Shown: piece after piece, positions 1-7,560 of the stretch | Layout: each line of letters begins with the position of its first letter | Position numbering within the stretch: the first letter of the stretch is position 1 | NCBI GenBank assembly: GCA_015229165.1 | Contig: JADGCD010000003.1 | Coordinates: 1 to 41,006, forward strand | Length of the DNA: 41,006 nucleotides | Direction: 5' to 3' | From: Nitrospinota bacterium | GTDB taxonomy: Bacteria > Nitrospinota_A > UBA7883 > JADGGD01 | Made by a program: the position numbers and the translations under genes | Notes under the pieces: generated by a model | Databases searched by the model: none | Seen by the model: only the letters and a program-made list of their open reading frames with translations | Told to the model about the DNA's origin: nothing

Positions 1-245
1 AAGAGCCAGGCGGCCACCGGCGCTCCCGAGACCCCCATCGCCACGAATATGAGAATGAAACCGAGCAGGGAGAGGAGGGCGACGAAAATCCCTTGTTTCG
101 CCGCTCCGGCGGCGCCCTTCCCGTCGGCGCCCAACGCGAAACCGACGATCAGCGCAAGGAAAAAGGGAATGATCTGCATCAGGCAGAATATCCAGACGGA
201 GAAATAGTTCCCCACGGCGCCGAAGAATGCGTCGCTGCCGGTCAT
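1..245 (-). CDS. Membrane protein, partial (C-terminus runs off window); possibly DsbD/CcdA-associated or small integral membrane protein
   Basis: Reverse-strand translation MTGSDAFFGAVGNYFSVWIFCLMQIIPFFLALIVGFALGADGKGAAGAAKQGIFVALLSLLGFILIFVAMGVSGAPVAAWL, two hydrophobic segments; start overlaps the stop of the upstream redoxin (ATGA). Confidence 0.6.
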   Translation of the reverse strand, partial: MTGSDAFFGAVGNYFSVWIFCLMQIIPFFLALIVGFALGADGKGAAGAAKQGIFVALLSLLGFILIFVAMGVSGAPVAAWL

Positions 246-829
246 GCCCCCTCTCCCGCCGACGGAGCCCCGAAAATGGTGTCGAGCCCGCCGGTCATCT
301 GCCCCCACGTCTCGATCTTGCCGACATGAATGAACCGGACGATCCCCCCACCATCGACAAAGATCGTGGTGGGGGTCACCTGCACACCGGCGGACTTGGC
401 GATATCTTCGCCCGCCTCGCTGGTGATGACCGGGAAGGCCAACGTATGGAGCCGGACGAACTGCTCCAACCGTTCGGGCTGATCCTGTATCCCAACCCCG
501 ACGACTGAAAGACCCCGGTCCCGGTACTCTTCCTCCGCCCTTTTCACCCACCCGATCGACTCGTGGGAGCAGGGACACCAGTTGGCGAAGAAGAAGTAAA
601 GGAGGGGCTTGCCCGCAAACGACGATCCCGTCAAGGAAACGCCCCCCCTGCCGCTGGCCTCGAAGGGGGGGAAAGGATCGCCGACCTTTAATGTTTCATT
701 AATCGATGCATCATTTGAGACGACGTAGTTGAACAGAATATTCAGGATCAGCGCCAGGGCGAGCAATAGAATGATCTGGTTGCGTCTGCCAAGGAGAAAC
801 GTCTCTCCTCCGGCCTGTTCGTCGCTCAT
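242..829 (-). CDS. Membrane-anchored redoxin/TlpA-like thioredoxin-fold protein
   Basis: N-terminal TM segment; FFANWCPCSHESIGW active site; VTPTTIFVDGGG cis-Pro region typical of thioredoxin fold. Confidence 0.85.
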   Translation of the reverse strand: MSDEQAGGETFLLGRRNQIILLLALALILNILFNYVVSNDASINETLKVGDPFPPFEASGRGGVSLTGSSFAGKPLLYFFFANWCPCSHESIGWVKRAEEEYRDRGLSVVGVGIQDQPERLEQFVRLHTLAFPVITSEAGEDIAKSAGVQVTPTTIFVDGGGIVRFIHVGKIETWGQMTGGLDTIFGAPSAGEGA

Positions 830-878
830 CCTGTTTCACCGCCAGAAGGTTGTCGATACCGGCTCGCCGCCCGACCGG

Positions 879-1487
879 TCACGGCGCGGAAGGGGTTCCC
901 GTATTCCCGTCGGACTTGCCGAGCTGCTTCTGGAGCTCTTCGGCTCCGGACATGTGCCCCATTTTCAGCTTGTCCATCTTCATGAGAACCGATTCGATGG
1001 GGCGTTCGGCGACCGGCGTCTTGTAGAGGGCAAACAGCGCAGGATAGTCGCCGATCAGCTTTTTCATGTCCTCCTCCCGGAAGTCGGACTCCCAGTTCCC
1101 AACTAGTGCATTCCAGACTTGGGCGATGACCACCGCCTGCGCCTCCGTCACCCCGCGAAACTCCAGATCGGGGCGGGTCTTCCGGTAGTTCTGGACGAAG
1201 CTTTGCATGTGGGGAACCACCGCCACGAACGGCGCGCCGCACCGGGAGCAGTACATCTTGATCCGCTCCTCGGAATGGCACTGGGTGCAGACCTTCTTCG
1301 CCAGCGCATAGGCCTCCGTCGGCTGGTACTCGACATACCCGGACGCCTTCAGCCAATCGAGGGCTTTCGCCCGGAGCGGATTGTCGACATTGGCGACCAC
1401 CCCTAGAGCCACCGCAAACACAAGGGCGACAGTGATCGGGATGATTTTCCGCTTTCGATCAGAGGATGACGTTTCGTTCAGTTTCAT
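879..1487 (-). CDS. Exported/membrane-anchored c-type cytochrome-like protein (single CxxCH)
   Basis: N-terminal hydrophobic segment, heme motif CTQCH plus a second CSRC pair; adjacent to redoxin. Confidence 0.75.
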   Translation of the reverse strand: MKLNETSSSDRKRKIIPITVALVFAVALGVVANVDNPLRAKALDWLKASGYVEYQPTEAYALAKKVCTQCHSEERIKMYCSRCGAPFVAVVPHMQSFVQNYRKTRPDLEFRGVTEAQAVVIAQVWNALVGNWESDFREEDMKKLIGDYPALFALYKTPVAERPIESVLMKMDKLKMGHMSGAEELQKQLGKSDGNTGTPSAP

Positions 1488-1645
1488 TCCGTTTGAAGAA
1501 GCAGATTGCGTGCCAGCATGCCCACCACCCGAACGATTTCCGGGCAGTGCCCGCTCAGATCGCTTCCAACGCGGTTGGTATATTCCTTGCTCCCCCCTGT
1601 CGCCAGATGCAATGCGGGTTTTTCAGGAGAGGGGCATTACGACCT

Positions 1646-2830
1646 ATGTACCGAAACATTCTTGTGACCCTGGACAACTCCCGCTACTCGCTCTGGGGGC
1701 TGGAGCGGGCGCTGGAGCTGGCGACGAATTTCAAGGCGACACTCGTGGGGAACCATGTCTACGCCTCCCGGCTTCACGAGAAGCGCTTCGTCCAGATGGA
1801 GCCGGGACTGCCGGCCCAGTATCAGGAGCCTGCGGAGCTGCAGAAGCAGCGGGACATCCACGCCGAGCTTATCGAACGGGGATTGCAGGTCATCTCCGAT
1901 TCCTACCTCGACGTCTTCCAGAGCCGGTGCGACTCGAGCGGCGTCGCCTGCTCCCGCAAGATGATGGAGGGGAAGAACTATCTTGAACTGGTGAGAGACA
2001 TCGACCAGTCGTCCTACGACCTGGTCGCCATCGGGGCCAGGGGGCTGGGCGAGGTGGAGGACGCGGCCCTCGGATCGGTCTGCGAGCGGGTGACGCGGCG
2101 GATTTCCATCGACGCGCTGGTCATGAAAAACGACAAGCCGCTGCGCGGCGGGCATGTGGTGGTCGGTGTTGACGGCAGCGAACAGTCGTTCGCCGCCGTC
2201 GCCTCGGCCATCGCCATGTGCAAGCACATGGGGTGCCGCATGACACTCCTTGCGGTCTTCGATCCCTTCTTCCATTACAAGGCGTTCGACACCATCGCCG
2301 AAGTCCTCTCGGAGGAGGCGGGAAAGACCTTCCGGTTCGACGAGCAGGAGAAGCTCCACAAGGAGATCATCGACTCGGGGCTCGAGAAGATCTACCGGGA
2401 CCATCTGGATACCGCCGCGCTCATGGCGAAGAAGGAGGGGATCGAGGCCGCCTCCGAATTGCTGGCGGGCAAGCCGTACCACGCGATTCTTCAGTGGATC
2501 GGGGACCGGGAGGTTTCCCTGCTCGCCCTCGGCAAAGTGGGCGCCCACTGCGTGGACGAACAGGATATCGGCTCAAACACCGAAAAGCTGCTCCGCTACG
2601 CCCCCTGCAACGTCATGCTGGTCAGCCGGAAGGTCAAGCCCGATGACGACGCCGACATGCCGTTGGCCGAGCTGAACTGGACCGACGAGGCCCAGGAGAT
2701 GCTGATGCGGGTTCCGGGCTTCGTCCGGAACATGGTCCGGGGACACATGGAAAAGAACGCCCGCAACGCCGGGGCCGACACCATCACCGGGGCGATGATG
2801 CGGGAGGCCCGCGAAAAGATGGGAATGTGA
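1646..2830 (+). CDS. Tandem universal stress protein (UspA x2) with C-terminal PCP_red-like domain
   Basis: Start MYRNILVTLDNSRYSLWGLERALELA (the ORF track start at 1466 is an upstream extension); second Usp domain HVVVGVDGSEQSFAA; C-terminus LNWTDEAQEMLMRVPGFVRNMVRGHMEKNARNAGADTITGAMMREAREKM resembles the protochlorophyllide reductase 57-kDa C-terminal domain. Confidence 0.85.
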   Translation: MYRNILVTLDNSRYSLWGLERALELATNFKATLVGNHVYASRLHEKRFVQMEPGLPAQYQEPAELQKQRDIHAELIERGLQVISDSYLDVFQSRCDSSGVACSRKMMEGKNYLELVRDIDQSSYDLVAIGARGLGEVEDAALGSVCERVTRRISIDALVMKNDKPLRGGHVVVGVDGSEQSFAAVASAIAMCKHMGCRMTLLAVFDPFFHYKAFDTIAEVLSEEAGKTFRFDEQEKLHKEIIDSGLEKIYRDHLDTAALMAKKEGIEAASELLAGKPYHAILQWIGDREVSLLALGKVGAHCVDEQDIGSNTEKLLRYAPCNVMLVSRKVKPDDDADMPLAELNWTDEAQEMLMRVPGFVRNMVRGHMEKNARNAGADTITGAMMREAREKMGM

Positions 2831-2831
2831 C

Positions 2832-4691
2832 ATGACGTTCGTCCCCTACGCCGTCTCGTGGAACCTGACCGGCCGCTGCAATCTGGCGTGCGACCATTGC
2901 TACCTCGACGCCAACGCCCGCACCTGCGGCGACGACGGGGAGCTGACCACGGAGCAGGCGATCGACACGGTGGGCCAGATCGCCGCGCTAAACCCCGAAT
3001 CGGTCCTCATCCTGACCGGGGGGGAGCCGCTCTTGCGCCACGACCTCGACCGGATCGTCGGGGCGGCCGCGGCGGCCGGGTTGATGGTCGTTCTGGGAAC
3101 CAACGGCGTCCTGCTCGACCGGAGCGCCGCACGGCGGCTCAAAGAGGCGGGACTCGCCGGTGTCGGCGTCAGTATCGATTCGCTCGACCCCCTGATCCAC
3201 GACACCTTCCGGCGGAAGCGCGGAGCCCTTTCGGCGTCCATGCAGGGGCTCGCTTTCGCCCGCGAGGAGGGGTTAAGCGTCCAGGTGCAGACCACCGTCA
3301 TGCGGTCGAACATCCGGGACATCCCTCTCATCGCCCAGTGGGCCCACCATATCGGCGCGAAGGTCTTCAACCTCTTCTTCCTCGTCTGCGTCGGACGGGG
3401 GGAGCAGATGACCGACATTTCGCCGACGCAGTACGAAGAGACGCTGCGCTGGGCCGCCTCGGAGAAGGACCGCTTTCCCGGCATGATGGTCCGCCCCAAA
3501 TGCGCCCCCCACTTCAAGCGAATCCTCCACCAGAACAACCCGGACGACCCGCTCCTCTCCACCTATGTCGCCGCCTGCCGGGCCGGAACCCACTACCTGC
3601 GGATCACCCCGCACGGCGCGGTGACCCCCTGTCCCTACATGGAGACCCAGGCCGGCTCGCTGACGCGGACCTCGTTGTCCGCCATATGGGCCGACGCGCC
3701 GGAGTTGACCCGGTTCCGCCGCCCCGATTACGAAGGGAAATGCGGACGGTGCCGCTACCGGCTCCTCTGCGGCGGTTGCCGCGCGCGGGCGCTGGCGACG
3801 GTCGGCGACCCGATGGGGGAAGACCAGTGGTGCGTTTACGAGCCGGTCGGCGTCGAGGCGCCCATCACCACCGTCGATACCGACGCCAAATTCGGCGTAA
3901 AAGGTGAAAGCAGCCTGGCGTGGGACGCCGACGCCGAGGCGATACTCGGGAAGATTCCCTTTTTCGCCCGCCCGATGGTCCGGATGGGGGTCGAGCGCCG
4001 GGCGATGGCGGAGAAGGTCGAACGAATCACCCTCGAATACTTCCGGCGCGTCTCCCCCTCCCCCCGGATGTTCGGCGACGCGGCGCCCCCCTCCCCCGTC
4101 ACGGTCGAAACGGCGACGGACGCCGCCGAAATTCCGTGGACGCCGGACGCGAAGGAGCGGGTCTCCCATGCGCCCGAGTTCGTCCGCCCCGGCATCCCGA
4201 AGCTGATGCAGAAACGGGCGTGCGAACGGGGCAAAACGGTCATCGACAGCGCGTTCCTGAGCGAAATCCGGGACGAGTCAATGATGCTGGCCTCCCGGCG
4301 GATAAAGAAGCTCGGAATCGACGAGCTTTCCATGGACGCATGGGACGCGGCGCGGAAGAAGCTTTTCGCCAAATCCCCTGAGAAGATTCAGGTCATCGAT
4401 ACCATCACAGAGCTGCTCAACGGCCGCGAACAGAAGAACGGACCTATCGTCGAACGTTTTTCCGGCTACATGGCCGACTCCCTGGGGAAAAAGCTCGGGT
4501 GGTCGAAAGAAGCGCGCCTGCGCATGGAGCGTGCGCCCGCCTTCGTCCGGGAGAAGGCGGCCCGGGCGGTGGAAGGATTCGCCCGGGAGAACGGATACCG
4601 GATCGTGAACGAAGAAGCATTGGACAAAGCGCTGGCGCAGATGCCTTTTGGCGCCATGACCGGCGCGTCGCCGTCGCCCGACCGGACGTAA
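2832..4691 (+). CDS. Radical SAM/SPASM protein (NirJ/AhbD-like) with three C-terminal PCP_red-like repeats
   Basis: CNLACDHCYLDA (CxxxCxxC), LTGGEPLLR, SPASM-type Cys cluster CPYMET...CGRCRYRLLCGGCRARA; then three W-x4-A-x8-P-F/E-FxR blocks. Confidence 0.88.
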   Translation: MTFVPYAVSWNLTGRCNLACDHCYLDANARTCGDDGELTTEQAIDTVGQIAALNPESVLILTGGEPLLRHDLDRIVGAAAAAGLMVVLGTNGVLLDRSAARRLKEAGLAGVGVSIDSLDPLIHDTFRRKRGALSASMQGLAFAREEGLSVQVQTTVMRSNIRDIPLIAQWAHHIGAKVFNLFFLVCVGRGEQMTDISPTQYEETLRWAASEKDRFPGMMVRPKCAPHFKRILHQNNPDDPLLSTYVAACRAGTHYLRITPHGAVTPCPYMETQAGSLTRTSLSAIWADAPELTRFRRPDYEGKCGRCRYRLLCGGCRARALATVGDPMGEDQWCVYEPVGVEAPITTVDTDAKFGVKGESSLAWDADAEAILGKIPFFARPMVRMGVERRAMAEKVERITLEYFRRVSPSPRMFGDAAPPSPVTVETATDAAEIPWTPDAKERVSHAPEFVRPGIPKLMQKRACERGKTVIDSAFLSEIRDESMMLASRRIKKLGIDELSMDAWDAARKKLFAKSPEKIQVIDTITELLNGREQKNGPIVERFSGYMADSLGKKLGWSKEARLRMERAPAFVREKAARAVEGFARENGYRIVNEEALDKALAQMPFGAMTGASPSPDRT

Positions 4692-4732
4692 TCACCGGCG
4701 CCTACCGACAAACGTACAACGAGGAACAGATC

Positions 4733-5326
4733 ATGACCATTCGCAGGACTTCTTCACGGCTTCAGCCGCACCCCTTGGCGACCCGTCTGCTGATCGGCGG
4801 TTTCGCATCGCTGATAACGCTTCTGCCGACAGCGGCGTCGGCGGAGCATCAGGTGGCCGACGAACATGAAGTCCATTTCGACAGCGCCACCGAAAAGCAG
4901 ATCGGCAAAGAAACGTTGCACGAGCTGTCGCAGTTCTTCCACGATGCGGAAATCGCATTGGAGACGGAAGACATGGACGCCATCATGGCCCTCTACTCGG
5001 ACGGTTACGCCAACGGCCCTCACAACAAGGCGTCGCTGATCCCGATCTGGAAGCGGATCTTCCGCGACTTTGACAACCTCTACACCAAACACAACATGCG
5101 CGTCGTCACCGAGTCGGGCGATAGTCCGGTGATGATCATCCGGTGCAGCGGCATCCTGATGGGGACCCCCAAGGGGGAGTCGAATGCGGTCGCCATTGCG
5201 CTCGACTACTGGATCAACAACGACCACATCCTCGTGAAGGAAAAAGGGACGTGGCGTCTCGTCGGCACCACCGGAAAAGAGCAGAAACGGTTCGGGTTCG
5301 ACACGCCGATCCATCCGCTTTTCTGA
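4733..5326 (+). CDS. Exported SnoaL/NTF2-like protein
   Basis: Signal-peptide-like N-terminus MTIRRTSSRLQPHPLATRLLIGGFASLITLLPTAASA; alpha+beta SnoaL-like pattern (FHDAEIALETEDMDAIMALYSDGY...W...KGTWRLVGTTGKEQKRFGF). Longer ORF start at 4499 overlaps the radical SAM gene and is not favoured. Confidence 0.7.
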   Translation: MTIRRTSSRLQPHPLATRLLIGGFASLITLLPTAASAEHQVADEHEVHFDSATEKQIGKETLHELSQFFHDAEIALETEDMDAIMALYSDGYANGPHNKASLIPIWKRIFRDFDNLYTKHNMRVVTESGDSPVMIIRCSGILMGTPKGESNAVAIALDYWINNDHILVKEKGTWRLVGTTGKEQKRFGFDTPIHPLF

Positions 5327-5347
5327 ACCGAAACAAAGGGGGCCGCA

Positions 5348-6061
5348 ATGAACATCCGGTACACACCCGCTCTTGCGCTGATGGCGGTCATCGCAGCGGG
5401 CTCTTCCGACGTGGTCGCCGCCAAGGATCACGGACTGGCCACGTTCAGGGACAAGCTGAGCTACAGCATCGGCGCCCAGATCGGCGGCAACCTGAAGCGG
5501 GACAAGCTCGATCTGGAGATCGAAACGGTTCTGCGCGGCGTGAAAGACGCCTTCCTTGCCAAGGGATCCGTCCTGACGACGGAGGAGATGCAGGAGACGC
5601 TCGTCGCCTTCCAGCAGCGTCAGGAGAAGGATAAGGCGGCATGGCGCAAGTCCGAAGGGGAGAAGAACCGGCGCGCCGGGAAGGCGTTCCTCGAAAAGAA
5701 CCGCGCCGCCACGGGGGTAATCACCACCGCCAGCGGGTTGCAGTACAAGGAACTAAAGAAGGGAAAGGGGCCGCGTCCCGGCCTCGCCGACGAGGTGAAA
5801 GTCCATTACCGGGGTTCGCTCATCGACGGGACGGAATTCGACAGCTCCTATCCGGCGGGCGAACCGGCGGTCTTTGGGCTCAACGGGGTCATCCCCGGAT
5901 GGGTCGAAGGACTGCAATTGATGCCGCTGGGCTCCACCTACCGGTTCTTCATCCCCCCCCATCTCGCCTATGGCGACCGGGGGGCGGGGACTACCATAGG
6001 CCCAGACGCCACCCTGATATTCGACGTGGAGCTTCTGGACATCCGGACGGCCAGGAACTGA
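5348..6061 (+). CDS. FKBP-type peptidyl-prolyl cis-trans isomerase (Mip-like), exported
   Basis: Mip-like N-terminal domain KLSYSIGAQIGGNLKRD; FKBP core VKVHYRGSLIDGTEFDSSYPAGEPAVFGLNGVIPGWVEGLQLMPLGSTYRFFIPPHLAYGDRG. Confidence 0.95.
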   Translation: MNIRYTPALALMAVIAAGSSDVVAAKDHGLATFRDKLSYSIGAQIGGNLKRDKLDLEIETVLRGVKDAFLAKGSVLTTEEMQETLVAFQQRQEKDKAAWRKSEGEKNRRAGKAFLEKNRAATGVITTASGLQYKELKKGKGPRPGLADEVKVHYRGSLIDGTEFDSSYPAGEPAVFGLNGVIPGWVEGLQLMPLGSTYRFFIPPHLAYGDRGAGTTIGPDATLIFDVELLDIRTARN

Positions 6062-6086
6062 TCGCGACCGACGCAAGGAGCCACGC

Positions 6087-6506
6087 ATGACCAGTACTCT
6101 CGCCCGGACCGTGACGTCGCTGGGTCTTTTCCTGCTCATCTGCGCCCCCCCGGCGGCGCGCGCCGCCCACGACGGACTCACGACCTACGTCTTCTACTAC
6201 CACGCAGACTGGTGAACCGCCTGCGGGAAGATGGGTCCCATCTTCGAACAGTTGAAAAGGGAAAGCGCCGACCCCGGGGTCGTGTACGTCAGGTTCGACC
6301 TGAGCGACGACCTCGGCGCGGCTATCGCCAAGGAGGTAGCCGCCGGATACGGCGTAGCGGATATTTTCGCCTACGCTCGGCGGACCGGTTTTATTGTGCT
6401 GGTGGACGCCAAGACGAAAAAGGCTGTCGAGACGCTGGACATCACCATGAGCGCCGACCGCATGCGGCAGGCGATCAGGGCCGCCGCCCGTCGGTCGGGC
6501 GCATGA
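6087..6506 (+). CDS. Putative selenocysteine-containing exported thioredoxin-like protein (UGA at 6213..6215 read as Sec43)
   Basis: ATG 6087 with AAGGAG RBS; signal peptide; MTSTLARTVTSLGLFLLICAPPAARAAHDGLTTYVFYYHADW-U-TACGKMGPIFEQLKRESADPGVVYVRFDLSDDLGAAIAKEVAAGYGVADIFAYARRTGFIVLVDAKTKKAVETLDITMSADRMRQAIRAAARRSGA; same frame continues to TGA 6504..6506; UGA occupies the first Cys position of W-C-x-x-C; SECIS-like hairpin just downstream. Confidence 0.85.
6227..6245 (+). promoter_or_regulatory. Putative bacterial SECIS (bSECIS) stem-loop
   Basis: GAAGATG-GGTCC-CATCTTC: perfect 7-bp stem (8 bp if the loop is GUC); GGUC in apical loop; loop starts 18 nt after the UGA. Confidence 0.8.
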
Positions 6507-6525
6507 CGAGAGGGGAGACCGGGGC

Positions 6526-7560
6526 ATGAGCGGGATGCGGCGCTGGCTGCCGGCTTTTGCGGCGGGGTTTGTCATTCTCGCAGCGACGCCCGCCGCCCGG
6601 GCCGAGACGCGCGAGTTCCGCATGACTATCGAGCAGACCACCATCACCGTGGCGCCCGACCTCGATTACGCGGTCTTCGGCTACAACGGCCAGACGCCAG
6701 GGCCGCTGATCCACGTCCGGCAGGGGGACGACGTGGTCGTCCATGTCACCAACAACACCCTGATGCCCCATACCATCCACTGGCACGGCGTCTACCAGAC
6801 CGACAACTGGCGTCTCGACGGGGTCCCCGGCGTCACCCAGGAGGAGATCCGCCCCGCCGGGGGAACCTTCACCTACCGGTGGAAGGCGGAGAAAAGCGGG
6901 TCGCTCTGGTACCACTGCCACGTCAACGTCAGCGAGCATGTCGCCATCCGCGGGATGTGGGGGCCTATCGTGGTCGATCCCCTCACGCCGACCCCCGAGG
7001 AGAAGCGGGTCACCAAAGAGGCGCTCTTTATGCTCTCGACGTGGGACAGCCACTTCGCCGGGATGTGGGGTCAGGGAGGCGCCCCCCACGACATGCCCGA
7101 TTACTTTTCGGTCAACGCCAAATGCTTTCCGATCACCCACCCCCTTCGGGTGAAGAAGGGGGATGTGGTCCGCTTCCGCTTCTTCGCCGTCGGCATGTCG
7201 ATTCACACACTCCACCTCCACGGCCACGACATGCTGGTCACCCACAAGGACGGGACGCCGCTTCCGCAACCGTACTGGGTTGACACCCTGATGATTGGTC
7301 CGGGGGAGCGGTACGACGCCATCGTCGAGATGAACAATCCCGGACTCTTCATCTTTCACGACCATGTGGACTCCCACATGACCAACAACGGCAAGGACCC
7401 GGGAGGTCCGATCACCATTATCGAGTACGACGGGGTTAAGCGCCCCGATTTCTATATCTGGAAAGACAAGGAATACGACGCCAACTTCTTCTATTCGGAA
7501 TCGATGCGCCGAGGCTACGGCCTGTTCGAATGGAGCGGTTTCAAAGGAAAGGGACGGTAA
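6526..7560 (+). CDS. Two-domain multicopper oxidase, exported
   Basis: Signal peptide; HTIHWHG, SLWYHCHVNVSEHVAIRGMWG, IHTLHLHGHD, FIFHDHVDSHM copper-ligand motifs. Confidence 0.92.
   Translation: MSGMRRWLPAFAAGFVILAATPAARAETREFRMTIEQTTITVAPDLDYAVFGYNGQTPGPLIHVRQGDDVVVHVTNNTLMPHTIHWHGVYQTDNWRLDGVPGVTQEEIRPAGGTFTYRWKAEKSGSLWYHCHVNVSEHVAIRGMWGPIVVDPLTPTPEEKRVTKEALFMLSTWDSHFAGMWGQGGAPHDMPDYFSVNAKCFPITHPLRVKKGDVVRFRFFAVGMSIHTLHLHGHDMLVTHKDGTPLPQPYWVDTLMIGPGERYDAIVEMNNPGLFIFHDHVDSHMTNNGKDPGGPITIIEYDGVKRPDFYIWKDKEYDANFFYSESMRRGYGLFEWSGFKGKGR

Noticed and set aside
6087-6215. Simple pseudogene or nonsense mutation in the thioredoxin gene
   Set aside because: Cannot be excluded, but the UGA falls exactly on the redox Cys, is the only lesion, and is followed by a SECIS-like hairpin; this is much less likely by chance.
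6231-6506. Stand-alone 91-aa ORF starting MGPIFEQLKRE
   Set aside because: It starts inside the thioredoxin fold after the active site and lacks a signal peptide and proper RBS; better explained as the 3' part of the UGA-containing gene.
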